Source: Acanthamoeba lenticulata
Lineage: Eukaryota; Discosea; Longamoebia; Acanthamoebidae
Reading direction: 5' to 3'
Assembly (NCBI GenBank): GCA_002179805.1
Contig: NAVB01004585.1
Coordinates: 1-14,974 of the forward strand
Length of the DNA stretch: 14,974 bases
The translations under genes were made by a program, and so were the position numbers. Numbering within the stretch: the first letter of the stretch is position 1; the number at the start of each line of letters is the position of its first letter. Below the pieces are notes generated by a model. The model was given only the letters and a program-made list of their open reading frames with translations, did not search any database and was not told the origin of the DNA. Shown here piece by piece: positions 9,012 to 14,974 of the stretch.

Positions 9012-9509
9012 TTAACGTTACTCTACAAAAAGTTGATCTTTCAACGCTAAGCAAGCAAACCTCGGGCTGGGAGGTCCAGCCTTTTTTAGCCAAGGCAGAA
9101 GGTAGATGAAGGCCGGACTGTGAAACTACGCAAGGGCAAGCTGTGACTATGCCACCACGTGGTGATTCAGACACCAAATGGCTTTTTAAAACGAACAAAC
9201 GCCTGCTTGCCTCCATGCTGCAGAGTGATATTGCAACTCTTGGACGCGCGCAACTCGGAACGCGGTACACGATGCAAAGAAATGGCTGAATTTGGAATTA
9301 CCATTACCATTTTTAACATCTTATCCTTTTTTTGTGATAATTCGAAACTTGTGAGACTGCGCACGATGACGCCCACATACAGCGGTGAAGGGGGCAACTT
9401 AACCTGGCATGTCGGTTAAACAGCTTTTCTGTAATTTTTTGTTGCTTTGCTAGCCAATACACAGGAGATGTTTGTCGCATAACAAACAAACACAATGAAG
9501 GGTACGCAC
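9012..9509 (-). other. Probable 3' end of the FkbM gene and spacer before the carotenoid oxygenase
   Basis: After the last sure FkbM exon there are several acceptors (ending TATTGGCTAG at 9450 and AATTACAG at about 9429) leading to short alternative tails. A 76-codon minus-strand frame (9397-9167) ends in KQAFVRFKKPFGV and may be the true C-terminus. I cannot choose among these. The 150 or so bases upstream of 9011 should contain the oxygenase promoter; nothing specific is visible. Confidence 0.3.
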
Positions 9510-10373
9510 TGATATCAACTGAGTAACCATGCTCTGTGAAGAGATCAAACAATTCATGGATGGTGTTGCCAGTGTTTATCAAGTGCGTTTGGGCTGCTTT
9601 GAAGAAGATTATACTGCACATATTGTCAGCTGTCATGTCAACCCGGCATTGGGATGGGGTCGTACCAGGGAGGATTGACCTTAAGATATCGTGTCATACC
9701 ACGCAACGCATGTACCTACATTGATAGCTGTAAGGGACGTGGTTTGGTCATTGTCACGTTCTTGTGAGGAAGGGTACCGCATCACGTTCAAGGTCAATCT
9801 TTATCAGGGACACCATATCAACCTTGGCATTTGCTAAGATAGCATCAAGGGTTGTCGCCTCTAGCTGGGGTTCGCACATGCCGTTGGATATAGAGCTACC
9901 TGTAACGAAGCTGTGGCCTGTAAGACTCTGGAGAGTGAAGGAAAATTATGAAGTGATATACCCTGGTTATGGTTCGTGGGATCAGAGTTATGGCACACTC
10001 TGAGTGCACGAGCTTGTAGGGGTACACGGACACAATGGATTCAAAGCTGTTAGCCACAACGGATGCTGACAGCAACCGGTGATTGAGTGATATGGGCTCC
10101 ACGGCTATGACTTTCTTTGCTCCTAAGGCTGCAGCAAGCTGTTGTATGAATGTTAGTTGAATTTCAACACTGAACGATAAGATGAACAAAAAAGAACAAT
10201 GATATGAAACCAACCAAAGAAAAGGAGCCAATGTTGGCCCCAACATCGAGGACAATGGCATCGAGGAAGAGAGGCATAATCCATCTATGAGACGCCTCCT
10301 TACCGGCATCCCAAACACCATCGTGGACGAGGCTGCAAACACAAATTAGCCAACAAAAAAGTGCAGCTTCCAT
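9510..10373 (-). CDS. FkbM-type SAM-dependent methyltransferase (3' end unresolved)
   Basis: Minus-strand exons 10373-10215, 10138-9962, 9927-9778, 9715-9666 and 9613-9510 keep one frame. Motifs: AIVLDVGANIGSFSL (SAM-binding motif I), AAALGAKKVIAVEP (motif II with acidic ligand), TTLDAILANAKVDMVSLIKIDLE (the FkbM TLD...KID core, written across 9861-9784), ALRGMTRYLKVNPP, and a closing helix HELFDLFTEHGYSVDI. FkbM enzymes are usually O-methyltransferases on sugars or other small molecules. The ATG at 10373 starts MEAALFCWLICVCS, which could be a signal peptide; alternatively an upstream exon is missing, because that stretch also resembles an intron end (TTTGCAG at 10339-10333). One proposed intron is only 34 nt (9928-9961). 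Further 3' exons probably lie between 9510 and 9167 but I could not fix them. It sits tail-to-head with the carotenoid oxygenase on the same strand. Confidence 0.75.
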
Positions 10374-10797
10374 GCCCTACACTGTGACCATAGACTGAAG
10401 AGACCGGATCGTGTTCAACCACTTCAATGCGGTGGCCATGAACCTGCCAAAGACAACTCCACCAAAAGCCTTCGGGCAGGTGGCCTACCTCGGTATGGAA
10501 TAGTATACGTTTGGGTTGAAGCATGTTGACTGCCGAGGTCATACTGAGCCACTTTAGGAAGGACAGCTGAATTGGACCATCTGGTGGTTGAGTATAAACC
10601 CAGTGGAGCAGGCGTGGAATTGGTTCTAGTACTGCTTCTTCACTCTGTGGTGCTGGTTCCTCTTGTGTGTGTGGTGCGGGTGTTGATAGCATATTAAGTA
10701 AGAGAAAGACAAACCACACCACTACACTGGTGGCCAGGACGAAAACTACTGCTTCGTAGAGCATACTGCTCAATTTACGGGTTGTGTGGCTTAACAT
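10300..10797 (-). pseudogene. GT32-like glycosyltransferase, truncated N-terminal part fused out of frame to the FkbM locus
   Basis: The frame starts with an ATG at 10797 and encodes a signal-anchor (AVVFVLATSVVVWFVFLLL), a Pro/Glu-rich stem, then IPRLLHWVYTQPP, the opening of the DXD sugar-binding (GT32/OCH1-like) fold. RILFHTEVGHLPEGFWW, then EVVEHDPVSSVYGHSVGH follow, as expected before the AHxSD helix of that family. There the similarity stops: no AHxSD segment and no DXD motif follow, and the frame ends at about 10300 in unrelated residues. No donor of the phase needed by the FkbM exon exists around the break. I read it as a truncated gene whose 3' part was replaced by the FkbM gene. A real fusion with an unseen splice pattern is the main alternative. 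Confidence 0.5.
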
Positions 10798-11121
10798 GTT
10801 CTTTGTTGTTCAGCACCAAAAAAGAGCTGGATATTGTTAGTCACTAGTTTTCCAACACGGTACAAAATAAGACAAAGCAATGGAATTCTAGCACCGTAGG
10901 TCTCGCCCAGAAAAAAGTGTGCTATTGTTGATTTGATGTTGATGGAGAGCATTTCCCAACCACTTCTGTTTTGATTACTTCAGCCTCAAACAATAACAAC
11001 CTGGAGCGCCGGTCCCGTGGTCACGTCTCTAAAACTCATGAGTAAGAGAGGACCATTGCCAGAGACATGCGTTCTCCATGACCAGGATGGACACAAAGAA
11101 GACCTACGTGACGGACGCTAA
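10798..11121. other. Spacer between the GT32-like fragment and the small plus-strand ORF
   Basis: About 320 bases. The left part should hold the upstream region of the minus-strand GT32-like fragment. From about 11038 an ATG opens MSKRGPLPETCVLHDQDGHK on the plus strand, but it stops at 11121. No RNA gene or known regulatory motif is recognisable. Confidence 0.35.
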
Positions 11122-11430
11122 GTCGCCCGAAAAACCAGCCCACGACGAGACTCTCCGCCATCGAGTAGGTCATCCACGATCCTCAAGAAGAGGCTCAAGC
11201 GAGCGGGAAGAGCACGACAGGTGGCGCGTCAAGAGGCCGTCGCGTTGCAAAAAAAAGATGCGCAAGCTCGAGGCGCTGGCGCTGTTGACTTAATGGTGCA
11301 AAGTCGCTTGGTCTTTGATGGCGCCACCGGGTCGGGGACACCGGGCAACCACTTCAACAACGTTATCATCACCGGCGTCCGTTTCGTCGTCGAACGTATT
11401 GTTTATTGTGTTGGAAAATCAATTGATTAA
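11122..11430 (+). CDS. Small basic hypothetical protein, uncertain
   Basis: The plus-strand frame is open for 102 codons from after a TAA at 11119-11121 to TAA at 11428-11430. It is clearly richer in GC than its flanks. It encodes a very basic start (STILKKRLKRAGRARQVARQ), then DLMVQSRLVFDGATGSG and NVIITGVRFVVERIVYC. There is no ATG at its start, so a 5' exon (perhaps from an ATG at 11038 or 11078) would have to splice in. An overlapping ATG-started frame (11078-11293, 71 codons) is the alternative. I recognise no family. It converges on the RGS gene. Confidence 0.28.
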   Translation, partial: VARKTSPRRDSPPSSRSSTILKKRLKRAGRARQVARQEAVALQKKDAQARGAGAVDLMVQSRLVFDGATGSGTPGNHFNNVIITGVRFVVERIVYCVGKSID

Positions 11431-11598
11431 ACATTTTTTTTCATCACCATCGGTTGATTTTATGTGAAGCCGACTCAAAGTCAAGTTCCGAGTTCTTTTT
11501 TTTCTTTTTGTTGCACCATCTTCAAGGTGACCATCATTGCTTTTTTGTTGCACTAAAACAAACACTCTTTAGTTCTTGTAACCAACAACATATTCCAA

Positions 11599-12958
11599 TC
11601 AATACATACTTTTGTAGAAGAATTCTTGTTCAGAATTAAGGAAGTATTCAAAGCTGCCATAAACCATAAGCAAGAATATAGCTTTTTGGGCTTTTTGGAA
11701 AAGGTCAGCTGTTGGTTGTAAGATATTTTCTTCAATATCCTTCTTAATTGCACCATTAACATTGATTTCATAGTCTGCTTCAGGACTGATGTACTTCTTG
11801 TAAATTGCTGAAGCAGCTTTTTCCCTTTTGCCATGCTCATGGCTTGGGATATGTGTGTAGCGTTCCTGCATTGTATTGAAAGTCAGCGCTGACCACCTTG
11901 CTCAACAAACCACGTACTGCATCAACCCAGAACATCAAGTTCTCTGCACAGTGGTGTTGCTTGAGGAAGTTGAGGAACACTTGACGGCCGTCAGAATGCT
12001 TAAGAAGAAAGTCGAGGAAGTACTGGCGGTTCATCTGAAAAGACTGACCACAAAGTTCAGGTGGCAGATGGAGTGCATCCACCGAGTCAGAAAGGTCTGA
12101 GAAGGACGACCATGAACTAGAGTCCCTCCTGCCAAATAGTGTTATCATCACACAACCAGATAAGTAGTAGTAGTTTTTTAAAAAGGTACCTTAGCTCTGG
12201 TGATGGATAAGAATTGTAGATTGTATGAGCACGATTACGGGAGGCTGGTGAGTCCAGATACTGTTTTGTCGTTGCTGGGCTGTGCTTCTCGCTGCGGGGA
12301 ATGTTGAGTTGTGCTTATGTTGAGGAAAAACAAAAAGAGAGAGTTAACTAAAAGAGAGAGGAGCAAAGCATTGTTTACCCAGACGCGCCGAATGGGCTGG
12401 GTCTCTCTCGCTCCTCCTGTCCTGTTCCTCCTACCCCACAGAAGGAGGCCTTGCGAGCCCGCTCAATCAGCATGACAACATCGCCCGACTGCGAACGTGA
12501 CCTGCTCCTGGTCAGCTCTGCAGAGCAGTTGGGTAAGTTAGTTGCCTATTACTGACCTCGGTTGGCAAGCTTTATCATGGCATGTGCCTGGGAAGTCAGC
12601 TCCTGCATCTCCTGGCCTTGTAGGGAAGTGGGCAGCAGAGTTGGTGAAAAAGCGCAGAGCCTCCTGCAGGTCTTCTTCTTTGACCTCCATGCGAGATGCT
12701 GAGCGAGGCATGCTCCACGGTGCCCTCTCCTTCTTGTTTTCTGAGCTTCCATCATTGTCTGGCTGCTTAACGACAGACAGATGGTCGAAATAGAAAGAAA
12801 AGCTTGACCCGTGAGATTCCTTCCGGAGGAAAAAAGGGCGAGCGGAGAGCTGAGCTTACAACCTCTTGCTCTTCTCCGGTGTTTGTCACTGAAGGAAAGA
12901 AATGTTCTGAAGGGAACGCATCCTCTAGCGCCTTTCGTGCGGACTTCTTCTTGAACAT
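11599..12958 (-). CDS. RGS-domain protein (regulator of G-protein signalling)
   Basis: Minus-strand exons: 12958-12860, 12762-12685, 12611-12557, 12517-12379, 12291-12190, 12128-11918, 11865-11599; 316 residues from the ATG at 12958. The RGS domain covers about 195-312: NRQYFLDFLLK, FLKQHHCAENLMFWVDAE, AIYKKYISPEADYEINV, and FEYFLNSE at the end. RGS domains speed GTP hydrolysis on G-alpha subunits. The N-terminal 190 residues are charged and Ser/Arg-rich (LTRSRSRSQS) with no known domain. The 52-nt intron 11866-11917 rejoins FWVDA to ERYTHIP exactly as the family requires. The reading frame runs upstream of the chosen ATG to an acceptor at 12980, so more 5' exons are possible: a 12-nt exon 13078-13089 and a start exon 13142-13156 (MSRHL) fit in phase, but the latter overlaps the start of the plus-strand neighbour. 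A downstream tail by splicing at 11606 is also possible. Confidence 0.88.
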
Positions 12959-13144
12959 TTGACCGAACAACTCAAAGGCCTGTTATTCTTCAAGATTAGG
13001 GGAACTGTTAAAAATCGTGGCTGCTCCTCTTGACCTTTTTTCTTTTCTGTTGCCTTCATTTCTTTGTTTCTCGATACTTGCAGTTTTGCCTTATTAGAGA
13101 AAGTGCGAAGTTGAGCAAAAGGCCAACGTTGTCTGAATTACCAA

Positions 13145-14974
13145 ATGTCTGGACATGAGCGGTGTCTATGGACACTGTATTGCCTCATCTTCATTATCCA
13201 CATCATCCCCGGAAGCACCACGCTTGGTTGATACCCCTTTTACATGGCTTGTTTTTACTTCTTCTTCTTCTTCTTCTGATTGCAACCGGCTCGATCTTGT
13301 GTAGTGGCGGGGACAGTTTTGCGGGTGTGCTCCGATGCGGCGGTGTGTCCGTTTGTTCGGGTCAGTGATGCACTGCGCGCCACAACAAATGACAATACCC
13401 TCGTGATGGTCGAGGGGGGTCACTACGATGAGCACGCGTTACTCCCCTTGGAGACGCGGGTCTCCACTAACAATATCACCCTCCAGTATGTACTTCTTCT
13501 TCTTCTTCTTCTTCTTTTTCTGTTTCTTCTTCCTCTTCTTCCAAACTTAATAGTAGCCGCTATGTTGAAATAGATCTATGGGGGTAGTGGTGTTGGAGTT
13601 GAGCGGCCCGTTTCTGGCCATTGACGCGCCGTCCTTCACCATCGAGGGGACATTCCTGCTTCGTGGTGGAGGTGCGTGGAAGGGTCATGCGGCATTGATT
13701 TTGCACTTGGAGTTGGATCGACCGCTCTCAACTCCAACTCCTCGTCAACAGGCGTTTCCATAAGAGAGGGCGCCACGCTGCACGAACGGCAAGCTCAGCA
13801 TCAGCACAGCAGAGTTCATGGCTACAGGGGTCATGGTGGCGGATGGGGCCACTTGGCTCCAGGTGGGCCGCACCATCATCTACGCTGGCGCCAGCGACGG
13901 CGATTTGTCTCTCAGTACGTGAGCCCCAGACCCCAAAACGCTAACGAAACTGAACACACGCACACGCACACACAACAACAGCAACCGGTGTACGTGTCGA
14001 TGCCAACGCGCTATGGCAGCAACTGGGGGAGTTGTTGGTTTCCTCGCACGGCGCCATTGGTAGCGTACCCTCCGTGAGATCTTTATCAATCAATCAATCA
14101 ATCTTTGTTTGTTAATTCGTCCCTCTTTTGGCCAAACAACAAAAGGTGTGCTGGTGTCCGGCACATGGGAGCAGCTAGGCGAGACCAAGATGGTAGTCCA
14201 TGGTGAGACCGACGCCAAACGGGGTACAGCCTGCTGCACCAGTTTTTTCAATCTCTCCTCCCCCCTGGTGGAAAAGAAGGGGGGGGCGAGTTTTTATACA
14301 AGTCTTCTTACTTCTTCTTCTTCTTCTTGGGCTCGTTCGCACCATCACCAGGCAGCTACGGGCTGCTATTTGGTGAGGGCGTCCGACTTGCGCACGGGGC
14401 GTGGAATCAAAAGGGTGTGCTGCACATCAACGCAAGCAACGCCGCCAGCGGTTCGTTCCCCCCCCTCCCCCCTCACCACTACGCGCGTACACGAGTGGCG
14501 TATCACGGAGACTCTTTGTTTGTTTGTTTGTTTATTTGTTTGTTTGTTTGTTATTAATTTTGCTCATCCTCGGCGCCAAATCGGTCCAGCGATCCACTTA
14601 TCGGCCGGATCAGTGTGGCTTCAAGAGGCCAACCTTGTCCTCGATCTCGACTCTGTGCAAGGTACCGGTTTCCCCTTCTTCTTCTTCTTCTAGTTGTTGA
14701 TGCCCCCCCCCCCCCAAACACCAACACCACTGATAACGGTGATGTTTGTGGGTCCAGAGGGCGTGCGGGTTTCGGGGGTGTGGCAACAGAACGGCGACAC
14801 CACCATCAACCTGGCCTGTCGTCAGGGCTCTTCTTCTCTTTCTCCTCCTCCTCCTCCTCCTTTTTCCTCGCCCTCGGCCTTCTTCTTAGGCAGCCAAGGC
14901 CAGTCGTGCACGGGTAAGGCGCCCTCCTCCCCATTCCATGCCGTACTCAAAAAATAACTAATTAACTAATTAAC
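13145..14974 (+). CDS. Secreted beta-solenoid/parallel beta-helix-like repeat protein, 5' part (continues past window)
   Basis: Exons: 13145-13226, 13305-13485, 13574-13671, 13752-13914, 13982-14059, 14146-14223, 14352-14450, 14590-14661, 14758-14820, 14890-14913, and beyond. The start encodes a signal peptide (MSGHERCLWTLYCLIFIIHI). Exon 2 resembles the opening coil of pectin-lyase-like helices (CSDAAVCPF; TLVMVEGGHYDEH; STNNITLQ). From exon 4 on, a repeat recurs: GVMVADGATWLQVGRTII, GVRVDANALWQQLGELLV, GVLVSGTWEQLGETKMVV, GVRLAHGAWNQKGVLHI, AIHLSAGSVWLQEANLVL, GVRVSGVWQQNGDTTINL. From exon 3 on introns are in phase 1. Exon 4 (163 nt) breaks the phase rule by one base, so it has a frameshift or a different acceptor. 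Such proteins are usually surface or extracellular; no enzyme motif is visible. No family name can be given with confidence. Confidence 0.75.
13258..13277 (+). repeat. (CTT)n microsatellite in intron 1 of the solenoid gene
   Basis: About six to seven CTT units in intron 13227-13304, on the coding strand, about 25 bases before the acceptor. Confidence 0.9.
13493..13541 (+). repeat. (CTT)n and CT-rich tract in intron 2 of the solenoid gene
   Basis: An uninterrupted CTT run of about eight units is followed by imperfect TTC/TCT sequence, within intron 13486-13573. Confidence 0.9.
14085..14104 (+). repeat. (ATCA)n tetranucleotide repeat in an intron
   Basis: About four to five ATCA units in intron 14060-14145 of the solenoid gene. 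Confidence 0.85.
14302..14328 (+). repeat. (CTT)n microsatellite in an intron
   Basis: CTT run in the 128-nt intron 14224-14351, which also has a C run and a run of eight G (about 14280-14287). Confidence 0.9.
14516..14552 (+). repeat. (TTTG)n tetranucleotide repeat in an intron
   Basis: About nine TTTG units, one changed to TTTA, in intron 14451-14589. Confidence 0.9.
14676..14715 (+). repeat. (CTT)n followed by a C homopolymer in an intron
   Basis: A CTT run (about 14676-14691) and a run of 13 C (about 14703-14715) in intron 14662-14757. Runs like this are also prone to assembly error. Confidence 0.85.
14829..14889 (+). repeat. CTT/CTC-rich tract up to the acceptor of exon 10
   Basis: Imperfect TTC, TCC and CTC repeats fill most of intron 14821-14889 and end in CTTCTTAG, so the repeat itself forms the polypyrimidine tract. 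Confidence 0.85.

Noticed and set aside
8855..9109. Plus-strand 84-codon open frame over the start of the carotenoid oxygenase
   Set aside because: It is antisense to the first two oxygenase exons, which match the family at RNGP and DGDGM, and has no independent support.
10985..11060. Possible tRNA or other structured RNA in the GC-rich spot
   Set aside because: No cloverleaf, TTCGANTC-like box B or pairing stems could be found by eye.
13676..14693. Plus-strand unspliced frames of 133 and 194 codons
   Set aside because: They run through introns and microsatellites; the phase-1 spliced model gives a consistent repeat protein instead.
13258..14870. CRISPR-like or minisatellite array from the regularly spaced CTT runs
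   Set aside because: The runs are simple trinucleotide repeats without unique equal-length spacers, and they lie in eukaryotic introns.

Overview
This is nuclear DNA from a microbial eukaryote. The genes are interrupted by short GT-AG introns (mostly 48-100 nt, many with CTAAC/CTGAC-like branch sites), intergenic gaps are short, and the proteins are typical of opisthokont or amoebozoan-like protists and early fungi: kinesin-1, a PH-CRIB kinase of the PAK/Cla4 type, and an RGS-domain protein. I cannot name the species. Base composition is very uneven: the kinesin exons are very GC-rich, the PAK locus is AT-rich, and the last 1.8 kb is GC-rich again with many microsatellites. All exon joins below were worked out by hand from splice sites and reading phase; none has transcript support.

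Layout. Plus strand: 3' end of a kinesin-1 heavy chain (1-1531); a broken N-terminal fragment of a DUF5672-type gene (about 1866-2179); a complete 14-exon PAK-like kinase (2435-4671); an unassigned coding-like block (about 4700-5190); a complete 5-exon DUF5672 gene (5322-6553) bracketed by two identical 107-bp direct repeats (5197-5303 and 6600-6706). Minus strand: a carotenoid oxygenase with a 16-nt microexon (9011 down to 6857 or 6708); an FkbM-type methyltransferase (10373 down to about 9510 or lower); a truncated GT32-like glycosyltransferase N-terminus directly upstream of it (10797 down to about 10375). Then a weak small plus-strand ORF (11122-11430), an RGS protein on the minus strand (about 12958 down to 11599), and the 5' part of a secreted beta-solenoid protein on the plus strand (13145 to past the window end).

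The cytoplasmic genes (kinesin, PAK, RGS) belong to cytoskeletal and GTPase/G-protein signalling. The DUF5672, GT32-like and FkbM genes look like glycan-modification enzymes of the secretory pathway, and the fragments beside them suggest a region of tandem duplication and decay. Nothing in the sequence shows that these genes act in one pathway. The most distinctive item is the gene at the right edge. Its exons are almost all bounded by phase-1 introns and each encodes about one copy of a G-V-x-V-x-x-x-x-W-x-Q-x-G repeat, while its introns carry same-strand CTT microsatellites and other simple repeats.
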